This document shows, piece by piece, positions 7,410 through 14,687 of a DNA stretch of 64,000 bases. The stretch comes from Paracoccus sp. DMF-8 (GTDB taxonomy: Bacteria; Pseudomonadota; Alphaproteobacteria; Rhodobacterales; Rhodobacteraceae): positions 177,278 to 241,277 of the forward strand of contig NZ_JARJHL010000018.1 in assembly GCF_029309835.1 (NCBI RefSeq), read 5' to 3'. How positions within the stretch are numbered: position 1 is the stretch's first letter; each line of letters starts with the position of its first letter. The position numbers and the translations under genes are program-made. Under the pieces are notes generated by a model, which was given only the letters and a program-made list of their open reading frames with translations, had not been told where the DNA came from and ran no database searches.

Positions 7410-9001
7410 CGCCGGTTCTGAATGTCGACAACCTGCGCATCGGTTTCCGTCAGGACGGGCAGGTGCTGCCTGCGGTCAAGGGCGTCAGCTTTTCGGTCGG
7501 GCGCGGCGAAACCGTCGCCATCGTGGGCGAATCCGGGTCGGGGAAATCGGTCACCGCGCTCAGCACCGTGCGCCTGCTGGGCGATTCCGCGATTGTCGAA
7601 GGCTCGGTCACCTATGAGGGCCGCGAACTGATCAGCGCCCCCGACAAACTGCTGCGAGAGGTGCGCGGCAATGACATCAGTTTCATCTTTCAGGAACCGA
7701 TGACCTCGCTGAACCCCTTGCACACGATCGAGCGCCAGATCGGCGAAAGCCTGAAGCTGCATCAGGGCATGACCGGCGACGGTGCCCGCAAGCGCATCAT
7801 CGAACTGCTGACCCGCGTCGGCATCCGTGACCCCGAAAGCCGCCTGCAGGATTTTCCGCATCAACTGTCGGGCGGCCAGCGCCAGCGCGTGATGATCGCC
7901 ATGGCGCTGGCCAACGGGCCGGAGCTGCTGATCGCGGACGAGCCCACGACCGCGCTGGACGTGACCATTCAGGCGCAGATCATGGACCTGCTGGCCGAAC
8001 TGAAACGCGATGAAAACCTGTCGATGCTGTTCATCAGCCACGACCTTGGGCTGGTGCGCCGCATCGCGGACCGGGTTTGCGTGATGAAGGACGGGGTGAT
8101 CGTCGAACAGGGGCCTGCCGAACAGGTCTTTGCCGATCCGCAGCACGACTACACCCGCCGCCTGCTGGCCGCGGAACCCCATGGCATCGCGGACCCCATC
8201 GACCCGGCCGCGCCGGTGATGGTGCAGACCGATGATCTGCGGGTCTGGTTCCCGATCAAGCGCGGCTTTCTGCGTCGCACCACCGGCCATATCAAGGCGG
8301 TGAACGGCGCGACTCTGGCCGTCAGGGCAGGGGAAACGCTTGGGATTGTTGGCGGATCCGGCTCGGGCAAGACGACGCTGGCGCTGGCGATCATGCGGCT
8401 GATCGAAAGTCAGGGGCCGATCATCTATCAGGGGCAGGATATCAGCGCATGGTCGCCGCGCCAGTTGCGCCGGTTGCGCCGCGATATGCAGATCGTCTTT
8501 CAGGACCCCTATGGCAGCCTGTCGCCGCGCATGACGGTCGAACAGATCATCGCCGAAGGGCTGGGCGTCCACGGCGTCGAACCCGGTCGCAACCGCCGCG
8601 ACATGGTGGCCGAAATCATGGCCGAGGTCGGGCTGAACCCGGACATGATGCACCGCTATCCGCATGAATTTTCCGGCGGCCAGCGCCAGCGCATCGCGAT
8701 TGCCCGCGCCATGATCCTGCGCCCCAAGGTCGTCGTGCTGGACGAACCGACCAGCGCGCTCGACATGACCGTGCAGGTCCAGATCGTCGAATTGCTGCGC
8801 AACCTGCAGAAACGCCACGGGCTGACATTCCTGTTCATCAGCCACGACCTGCGGGTGATCCGCGCGGTTTCGCATCAGATCATGGTCATGCGCGCGGGCG
8901 AGGTCGTCGAACAGGGCAGCAGCGAGGCGCTGTTTTCCGCGCCGCAGACCGATTACACGAAACAGTTGCTCAAGGCCGCATTCCGCGACAGAAGCGCATG
9001 A
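7406..9001 (+). CDS. yejF: microcin C-type peptide ABC transporter ATP-binding protein YejF (two ATPase domains)
   Basis: A 531-residue protein with two complete ABC ATPase domains in one chain, as in YejF. Domain 1 has Walker A GESGSGKS, signature LSGGQRQRV and Walker B LLIADEPTTALD; domain 2 has GGSGSGKTT, FSGGQRQRI and VVVLDEPTSALD. Both H-loops (FISHDL) are present, so both sites look competent. An oligopeptide-type C-terminal extension follows each core (EQGPAEQVFADPQHDYTRRLL and its repeat). It powers the YejBE channel. The start overlaps yejE by four bases, and the stop overlaps the following glycosyltransferase gene as ATGA. Confidence 0.94.
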   Translation: MTPVLNVDNLRIGFRQDGQVLPAVKGVSFSVGRGETVAIVGESGSGKSVTALSTVRLLGDSAIVEGSVTYEGRELISAPDKLLREVRGNDISFIFQEPMTSLNPLHTIERQIGESLKLHQGMTGDGARKRIIELLTRVGIRDPESRLQDFPHQLSGGQRQRVMIAMALANGPELLIADEPTTALDVTIQAQIMDLLAELKRDENLSMLFISHDLGLVRRIADRVCVMKDGVIVEQGPAEQVFADPQHDYTRRLLAAEPHGIADPIDPAAPVMVQTDDLRVWFPIKRGFLRRTTGHIKAVNGATLAVRAGETLGIVGGSGSGKTTLALAIMRLIESQGPIIYQGQDISAWSPRQLRRLRRDMQIVFQDPYGSLSPRMTVEQIIAEGLGVHGVEPGRNRRDMVAEIMAEVGLNPDMMHRYPHEFSGGQRQRIAIARAMILRPKVVVLDEPTSALDMTVQVQIVELLRNLQKRHGLTFLFISHDLRVIRAVSHQIMVMRAGEVVEQGSSEALFSAPQTDYTKQLLKAAFRDRSA

Positions 9002-10221
9002 AAATCCTGCTTGTCCACCAGAACTATCCCGGCCAGTTCCTGCATCTGGCGCCCGCCCTGGCCGAACGCGGCCATCAGGTGCTGGCGCTGACCGATGAGA
9101 AAAACCAGCGCCCCTCCAAGGTCAATGTCGTGCGCTACAAAAGCCCGGACCTTGCCGCGACCCAGAAAAATCTGGGCAAGACCTATGCCGAATACACCGA
9201 ACGCGGCTGGATGGCGGCGCGTGGTTGCCGGGCTCTGCGCGACCGTCATGGCTTTACCCCCGATGTGATCTTTGGTCATTCGGGTTGGGGCGAGACGCTG
9301 TTTCTGCGCGAAATCTGGCCCGATGCGAAACTGCTGGTCTATGCGGAACTGATGTATCAGACGCGCGGTCAGGATGTCGGTTTCGACCCCGAAATCAACC
9401 CGGCCAGCGATGAGACGCGGGTGACCACCGTCGCGCGATCCGCCCATCTGATCCAGAGCATGGTTCAGGCCGATGCGGGCCTGTCGCCGACCGCCTATCA
9501 GGCCGGAACCTTTCCGCCCGAATTGCGCGGCAAGATCACCGTCATCCATGACGGCATCGACACCGATACCGTGCGCCCGAACCCCGATGCCCGCTTGACG
9601 CTGCCCAATGGCCGGGTGCTGCGGGCGGGGGATGAGGTGCTCAGCTTCGTGTCGCGGTCGCTGGAACCCTATCGCGGCTTTCACCGCTTCATGCGCGCCT
9701 TGCCAGAGGTGATGCGCGCGCGCCCCGATGCGCAGGTGGTTCTGGTCGGCGGCGACGGCGTCAGCTATGGCGCGCTGCCCAAGGACGCGCCGAACTGGAA
9801 GGCAAAGATGCTGGCCGAACTGGACGGGCAGCTTGATCTGGATCGCATCCATTTTCTGGGGCGCGTCCCCTATGACGATTACCTGTCGCTGATCCAGATC
9901 GCGCGGGTGCATTGCTATCTGACATACCCCTTTGTGCTGAGCTGGTCGCTGACGGAATCGATGGCGGCGGGGGCCTATATCGTCGCCTCGGATACGGCGC
10001 CGGTGCGTGAGCTGATCCGTGATGGCGAAAACGGGCGGCTGGTCGATTTCTTTGACCGAAAGGGGCTGGAAACGGCGCTGACCTTTGGCCTGTCCGGCGA
10101 TCCGCAGGCGCAAAAACTGCGCGATGCGGCGCGTGACAAGATCGTGCGGGAATATGATTTCAAGACGAAATCGCTGCCGCGCCTGATCGAATGGGTCGAG
10201 AGTTTCGGCCCCAAGGCATAG
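8998..10221 (+). CDS. family 4 glycosyltransferase
   Basis: A 407-residue GT-B fold enzyme. The N-terminal acceptor domain begins KILLVHQNYPGQFLHLAPALAERGH, typical of a GT4 subgroup. The C-terminal nucleotide-sugar domain includes SLEPYRGFHRFMRALP, VVLVGGDGVSYG and the donor-binding ESMAAGAYIVASD stretch with its conserved glutamate. The product probably adds a sugar to a cell-surface or secondary-metabolite acceptor in the cytoplasm; donor and acceptor cannot be told. Its start overlaps the yejF stop by four bases, so it is translationally coupled to the peptide importer, which is not an obvious partner. Convergent with the CYTH gene 30 bases downstream. Confidence 0.85.
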   Translation: MKILLVHQNYPGQFLHLAPALAERGHQVLALTDEKNQRPSKVNVVRYKSPDLAATQKNLGKTYAEYTERGWMAARGCRALRDRHGFTPDVIFGHSGWGETLFLREIWPDAKLLVYAELMYQTRGQDVGFDPEINPASDETRVTTVARSAHLIQSMVQADAGLSPTAYQAGTFPPELRGKITVIHDGIDTDTVRPNPDARLTLPNGRVLRAGDEVLSFVSRSLEPYRGFHRFMRALPEVMRARPDAQVVLVGGDGVSYGALPKDAPNWKAKMLAELDGQLDLDRIHFLGRVPYDDYLSLIQIARVHCYLTYPFVLSWSLTESMAAGAYIVASDTAPVRELIRDGENGRLVDFFDRKGLETALTFGLSGDPQAQKLRDAARDKIVREYDFKTKSLPRLIEWVESFGPKA

Positions 10222-10251
10222 CCCGCAATGCCCATCGGCCCGCAGCACCCG

Positions 10252-10821
10252 TCAGGGACGTGCGGCCAAATCCTTGGGTGCGGATATCTGCGGTGCGGGC
10301 GTGGTGCTGGCTGGTGCTGATCCGGCCTTTTTCTGCGCCCGTCGCGCCGCATCGGCGATCTTGCGTTTGCGGGCCTTGACCATATTGGCCTTGCGGTATT
10401 TTTCGACGCCCGTGACCTCTTTGCCGATCCAGTCGGGCAGGGTCACCTGGGTATCTTCGCTTGGCAATTCGATCTCGGCCAGAATGATTCCGGCCAGCAG
10501 GCCGTGATATTCGTCGACGCACCATTCACAGCCATCGACGATGACATGATGGCGGGTCTTTTCGACGACCTCGCCCTTGCAATGGCGTTCCAGCAGGATC
10601 AGCCCGTCAGAGGCCGGGATCTCATATTCGAATTCATCCCGCGTCAGCCCCTTGCGCGGGCCCTTGACCGTCAGGGTCGCCTTGTCGTCGTAAAAACGGA
10701 TGCGGATCTTGCGTCCGTCGTAAAAGGCCAGCATGCCGTCGCGCAGGCGCGTGGCACGGGTCACGCAACTGCGCCAACTGTCCTTGGCGGTCAGGAATTT
10801 TCGTTCGATTTCGACTGGCAT
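10252..10821 (-). CDS. CYTH domain protein (inorganic triphosphatase-like)
   Basis: A 189-residue protein with the CYTH signature EIERKFL at residues 4-10 (ExExK motif) and the expected alternating charged strands: KIRIRFYDDKATLTVKGPRKG, DEFEYEIPA, CEWCVDEYHG and ILAEIELPSED. CYTH proteins form a beta-barrel tunnel that hydrolyses triphosphate or related substrates with divalent metal; small bacterial members commonly act as inorganic triphosphatases. After about residue 150 comes a basic, alanine/proline-rich tail of no recognised fold. No CHAD domain is attached. It lies between the glycosyltransferase and gdhA genes and probably has its own promoter. Confidence 0.85.
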   Translation of the reverse strand: MPVEIERKFLTAKDSWRSCVTRATRLRDGMLAFYDGRKIRIRFYDDKATLTVKGPRKGLTRDEFEYEIPASDGLILLERHCKGEVVEKTRHHVIVDGCEWCVDEYHGLLAGIILAEIELPSEDTQVTLPDWIGKEVTGVEKYRKANMVKARKRKIADAARRAQKKAGSAPASTTPAPQISAPKDLAARP

Positions 10822-10935
10822 TCAGGTTTGCGACCGGTTGTTTCCATCCGCAGGTGTAATGCCATGCCCCTGTTTAGGACATATGACAAGAGAAAAACAC
10901 CACCGTAAAACGACTGTCGCGTGATGCGCGGCGGG

Positions 10936-10966
10936 GTTTCAGGGCCGGGCGACACGGCCCTGAAAC
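10936..10966 (-). terminator. strong hairpin downstream of gdhA
   Basis: GTTTCAGGGCCG (10936-10947), a 7-base loop and CGGCCCTGAAAC (10955-10966) form a perfect 12 bp stem, 18 bases past the gdhA stop. No U-tract follows on the gdhA strand, so it may be a weak or factor-assisted terminator or an mRNA 3'-end stabiliser. Confidence 0.5.
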
Positions 10967-10984
10967 GGGATTTTCGGCTGTGGA

Positions 10985-12345
10985 TCAGATCACGCCAAAG
11001 GCGCGCATCGGTTCGGCGACGCGGATGAAGCCCGCGATATTGGCGCCGATGACATAGTCGCCCGGCGCGCCGAATTCGTCGGCCGTCTGGAAACAGCTGT
11101 CATGGATATCGCGCATGATCTCGGCCAGCTTGGTTTCGGTCTTTTCAAAGGTCCATTTGTCGCGCGAGGCGTTTTGCTGCATTTCCAGTGCCGAGGTGGC
11201 GACGCCGCCCGCATTCGCGGCCTTGCCGGGGCCGAACTTGACGCCGGCCTGCTGGAAGGTGCGGATCGCTTCGGGGTGCAGGGCATGTTGGCGCCTTCGC
11301 CGACCGCGATCACGCCGTTCTTGACCAGCGTTCTGGCATCCCTGCCGGTCAGTTCGTTCTGCGTCGCCGAAGGCATCGCGACATCGCAAGGCACGTCCCA
11401 GATCGACCCGTCCGAGGATTTGACGAAATAGACGCCGTTGCCTTCGCCCTTGATGCGGACATATTCGGAAATCCGGCCGCGGCGGACCTCCTTGATTTCC
11501 TGAACCAGTTCCAGATCAATGCCGTTTTCATCGACGACATAGCCCGAACTGTCCGAACATGCGATAACCTTGCCGCCGAATTCCTGCACCTTTTCAATCG
11601 TATAGATTGCGACATTGCCGGAACCCGAAACCACGACCTTCTTGCCGTCGAAATCGTCGCCGGTGGTTTTCAGCATGGATTCGGTGAAATAGGTGTTGCC
11701 GTAGCCGGTCGCTTCCTTGCGCGCCAGCGAGCCGCCATAGAACAGGCCCTTGCCGGTCAGGACGCCTGCCTCGTAACGGTTGGTCAGGCGCTTGTATTGG
11801 CCGAACAGATAGCCGATTTCCCGCGCGCCGACGCCGATGTCGCCCGCCGGAACGTCGGTATATTCGCCCAGATGGCGATACAGTTCGGTCATGAAGCTTT
11901 GGCAGAAGCGCATGATCTCGCCGTCCGAACGACCCTTGGGGTCAAAGTCCGAACCGCCCTTGCCGCCGCCGATGGGCAGGCCGGTCAATGCGTTCTTGAA
12001 AATCTGTTCAAAGCCCAGGAATTTGATGATCCCGACATTGACCGAAGGGTGGAACCGCAGCCCGCCCTTGTATGGCCCCATCGCCGAGGAAAACTGGACG
12101 CGGAAACCGCGGTTGATCTGGACGCGGCCCTTGTCGTCGGTCCACGGCACGCGGAAGATGATCTGGCGTTCGGGTTCGCAGATCCGTTCGATCAGCGCGT
12201 CTTCAAGGTAATCAGGCCGCTTCGCGACGACCCGCCCCAGGCTTTCCAGCACTTCGCGCACGGCCTGGTGGAATTCGGGTTCACCCGCGTTGCGGCGTGC
12301 GACCTCGTTGAAGATGGGTTCCAGTTTGTCATCAAGAATGATCAA
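10985..12345 (-). pseudogene. gdhA: NADP-type glutamate dehydrogenase, frameshifted near its 3' end
   Basis: Reading from ATG 12345, the first 350 or so residues are a standard hexameric glutamate dehydrogenase (2-oxoglutarate plus ammonium to glutamate): GPYKGGLRFHPSVN, the catalytic-lysine block LPIGGGKGGSDFDPKG, and the dinucleotide fold VVVSGSGNVAIYT. After GEGANMPCTP the frame is lost. The normal C-terminus (EAIRTFQQAGVKFGPGKAANAGGVATSALEM...MRAFGVI) continues in another frame and ends at 10985. The break sits in a G/C run at 11273-11276, where four C residues stand (coding strand) and five would restore the frame. Joined, the protein would be about 449 residues, the normal length. It is either an inactivated gene or a single-base sequencing or assembly deletion. 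Confidence 0.92.
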
Positions 12346-12635
12346 TTGCTTCTCCAGTCGTTCCCGGTCTGCACTTAAATTGCGCAGGTTGCTGCGCTAT
12401 TAGTTGAAAATTCCGGCAATAGAAAGACGGGAAGCGTGTCGATTTTCCTGTCACGCAACTTTCTTGTCGCGCAACCGATCTGTCATGCCGGGCGGGGCTG
12501 CGCCTGTCGGACGGCGGTTGCGGATCGGCGCGACGCCGGGGACAATCTGATCCGCACGGGGCGCGCGGATGGAACGAAGCGGGGGCCTTGGTCGTTATCC
12601 GCACAGAACCGAAGCCGCAGATCGAGGATACCGAA
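12346..12635. promoter_or_regulatory. divergent intergenic region between gdhA and the DUF883 gene
   Basis: 290 bases with no coding signal that must hold both promoters. Two direct repeats stand out, GTCACGCAAC at 12450-12459 and GTCGCGCAAC at 12466-12475 (16 bases apart). Nearer gdhA there is an inverted element, TTGCGCAGGTTGCTGCGC (12380-12397). These could bind a regulator of gdhA, but no specific factor is recognised. Confidence 0.35.
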
Positions 12636-13070
12636 ATGAGCAGCAAAGCTGAAACCGCCGCCCAGGACCTGAAAGCCGAAGCCAGGGGCGCGGCGCAGGA
12701 TATCGGGAACAAGGCCCGCAAGGTGGCCGATGCGGCATCCGACGCGGCCGAAACCGCCCGTGCGCGCGGCGAGGAACTGCTGGGCAGCGCCCGCGACCAT
12801 GCCGCCGATCTGGCCGATGCCGCCTATGCCAAGGGCGAGGAAGCCTATGAACATCTGCGTGAAAAAGGCGCCGATTATGCCGGTCGCGCGCGGCACGAGG
12901 CGGGGCGTCTGTATCACGACGCCGAACGTCGCGCCGCGCAAGCCGCCCATTACGCCGAGGATTATTACGACGAAGTGTCGGATCTGGTGCGGCGCAAGCC
13001 TGCGCAGGCGCTTGGCATCGCGGCGGGCGTCGGCTTTCTGCTGGGCCTGATCCTTGCCTCGCGTCGCTGA
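12636..13070 (+). CDS. DUF883 / ElaB-YqjD family ribosome- or membrane-associated protein
   Basis: A 144-residue protein made of a long alanine- and charge-rich amphipathic helix with repeated AxDxAA-type patterns (KVADAASDAAETARARGEEL and so on), followed by the family's C-terminal anchor KPAQALGIAAGVGFLLGLIL and a terminal RR. In enterobacteria, ElaB/YqjD-type proteins sit in the inner membrane through this helix and associate with ribosomes in stationary phase or stress. I chose the ATG at 12636 because GAGGA precedes it by seven bases; an in-frame start exists 16 codons upstream but has no good ribosome site. The next gene, also a membrane/helical protein, follows closely. Confidence 0.8.
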   Translation: MSSKAETAAQDLKAEARGAAQDIGNKARKVADAASDAAETARARGEELLGSARDHAADLADAAYAKGEEAYEHLREKGADYAGRARHEAGRLYHDAERRAAQAAHYAEDYYDEVSDLVRRKPAQALGIAAGVGFLLGLILASRR

Positions 13071-13134
13071 TCCATGAACGTCTTTGCGCAAAAGCTGGAC
13101 CTGTTCGTCAGGGATCTGGGTGCGGCGCGTGTCG

Positions 13135-13815
13135 ATGAAACTCGCGGCGGGGATCCTGATCCTGATCGGGGCGGGGTTCCTGCTGGCCGCGCTGTGGACC
13201 TGGCTTGCCGATGGGCTGGATTGGGGGCCGCTTTACGCCTCTTTGGCCCTTGGCGCGGTCTTTGTCCTGATCGGGCTGGTCCTGATCGTCGCGACCGGTT
13301 CCGCGCGGCACAAGCCGCCCACCTCGGATGAGCTGCGCGCCGATATCGAAGAGCGCGTCTCGCTTGCGACGGGGGTGGTGATGGACCGCGTGACCACCGG
13401 CGCCGAAGACGCGATCGGCCGCGTCCAGCAAAAGGCCGGGCAGCTTGCCGATGCCGCAGGCAACCGCGTTCAAAGGCTGGTCGATTCCGTATCCTATGGC
13501 GCCGACCGTTTCGTCGGCAGCGCCGAGGCCAGGGTGGTCGGTGCCGCCCGCCGCGCCGGGGACGAGGTCAGCCAGAAGCTGGGCATCGGCGATGACCAGA
13601 AGGAACGCATCGCCCAGGGCTTTGAAAAGGGCTTTGAAAAGGCGAAATCATCGAATGCCGCCGCTTTGGCGCCGGTGATCGGGGCCTTTGCCGTCGGCCT
13701 GACGCTGGCGCAGAAATTCGTGGCGCGGCGTCGCGATGATGGTGATCTGTATGACGATGATGACGATTATTATGATGACGACGACGACTGGTATGATGAT
13801 GACCGTCGCTATTGA
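13135..13815 (+). CDS. membrane protein with two helices, amphipathic middle and very acidic C-terminus (holin-like family)
   Basis: About 226 residues from ATG 13135. Two hydrophobic segments at the start (LAAGILILIGAGFLLAALWTWL and LYASLALGAVFVLIGLVLIVA) form a membrane hairpin like that of the phage-holin-like/DUF1469 proteins common in alphaproteobacteria. A long helical middle (DRVTTGAEDAIGRVQQKAGQLADA...) follows. The tail is extremely acidic and aromatic: DDDDDYYDDDDDWYDDD near the end. The start is uncertain: another frame from ATG 13074 encodes MNVFAQKLDLFVRDLGAARV, which looks like the natural N-terminus of such proteins, so a frameshift near 13130 is possible. It probably forms a pair with the DUF883 gene upstream. 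Confidence 0.6.
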   Translation: MKLAAGILILIGAGFLLAALWTWLADGLDWGPLYASLALGAVFVLIGLVLIVATGSARHKPPTSDELRADIEERVSLATGVVMDRVTTGAEDAIGRVQQKAGQLADAAGNRVQRLVDSVSYGADRFVGSAEARVVGAARRAGDEVSQKLGIGDDQKERIAQGFEKGFEKAKSSNAAALAPVIGAFAVGLTLAQKFVARRRDDGDLYDDDDDYYDDDDDWYDDDRRY

Positions 13816-13841
13816 AAAAGCCCGCCGTCAGGCGGGCTTTT
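13816..13841. terminator. bidirectional intrinsic terminator
   Basis: AAAAGCCCGCC (13817-13827), loop GTCA minus one base, and GGCGGGCTTTT (13831-13841), directly after the holin-like stop and 25 bases from the grxD stop. Symmetric A- and T-runs fit termination in both directions between convergent genes. Confidence 0.9.
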
Positions 13842-13865
13842 GATTGCGCGGGACGGCCCGAGGGG

Positions 13866-14228
13866 TCAGGCGTTCGCTTCGCGGATCTTTTCGGCGGCAT
13901 CCTTGTCGTAATCGACGCCGGCCTTGTCCAGCAGCTGGTCCAGCTCGCCCGACAGGGTCATTTCGGTGATGATGTCGCAGCCGCCGACGAATTCACCCTT
14001 GACGTAAAGCTGCGGGATCGTCGGCCAGTCGGAAAATTCCTTGATGCCCTGGCGGATGGTGTCATCGGCCAGAACGTTCACGTCCTGATAGGGCACGTTC
14101 ATATAGTTCAACACGCCCGCCACGCGGCTGGAAAAACCGCATTGCGGCATCGCCTTGGTGCCCTTCATGAACAGGACGACATCATTGGCGTCGATGGTTT
14201 CCTGGATGCGTTCACGCGCGTCGGTCAT
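13866..14228 (-). CDS. grxD: Grx4-type monothiol glutaredoxin
   Basis: A 120-residue monothiol glutaredoxin with active site CGFS at residues 30-33, preceded by the conserved FMKGTKAMPQ, and with the WPTIPQLYVKGEFVGGCDI glutathione- and Fe-S-binding region. CGFS glutaredoxins bind a [2Fe-2S] cluster at a dimer interface with glutathione and pass it on. The bolA gene lies directly upstream in the same direction with a 23-base gap; Grx-BolA complexes are a well-known pair in iron sensing and cluster delivery. A glutathione synthetase gene elsewhere in the window supplies the cofactor. Confidence 0.95.
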   Translation of the reverse strand: MTDARERIQETIDANDVVLFMKGTKAMPQCGFSSRVAGVLNYMNVPYQDVNVLADDTIRQGIKEFSDWPTIPQLYVKGEFVGGCDIITEMTLSGELDQLLDKAGVDYDKDAAEKIREANA

Positions 14229-14251
14229 TCGTCAGATCCTTGGATGCGCCC

Positions 14252-14494
14252 TCAGTCGGGGGCCTTGGTGGTCAGCGCAAGGGCATGCAATTCGCCATTG
14301 GCCCCGTCCATCTTGCCCTGCAGGGCGGCATAGACGGCACGTTGCTGCTGCACGCGGTTCAGGCCACGAAAGCTTTCGTCGATCACCTCGGCGGCATAGT
14401 GGTTCCCGTCACCGGCAAGGTCGGTGATCGTGATCCGCGCATTGGGAAACGTGTTGCGGATCAGTGCCTCGATGTCATGGGCTTCCATTGCCAT
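14252..14494 (-). CDS. bolA: BolA family protein
   Basis: About 80 residues: MAMEAHDIEALIRNTFP, ITDLAGDGNHYAAEVIDESFRG and the C-terminal LHALALTTKAP, the standard BolA/IbaG fold. The conserved histidine in GDGNHY and the C-terminal one in LHALAL are the positions that help bind the shared [2Fe-2S] cluster with a monothiol glutaredoxin. I use the ATG at 14494 because AAAGGA lies eight to nine bases before it; the longer in-frame reading to 14548 adds 18 residues not typical of the family. It is upstream of grxD in the same transcription unit. Confidence 0.92.
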   Translation of the reverse strand: MAMEAHDIEALIRNTFPNARITITDLAGDGNHYAAEVIDESFRGLNRVQQQRAVYAALQGKMDGANGELHALALTTKAPD

Positions 14495-14687
14495 GGCTCG
14501 TCCTTTCGCTATTGCCCTTGATGTAGGGTATGGCAGATCGACGCGCAAGATCGCCTGCGGTCAAGGACAGTTAAGCCGATATCGGCGCGCGCTGAAAGAT
14601 GGTCCAAAGGGTGCAGAGGCGGAATATTCCGCCTGCCGCGCAACGGGCGGGGCCGGGCGGATCGGGTGCCGCCCGGCGGATCGGATG

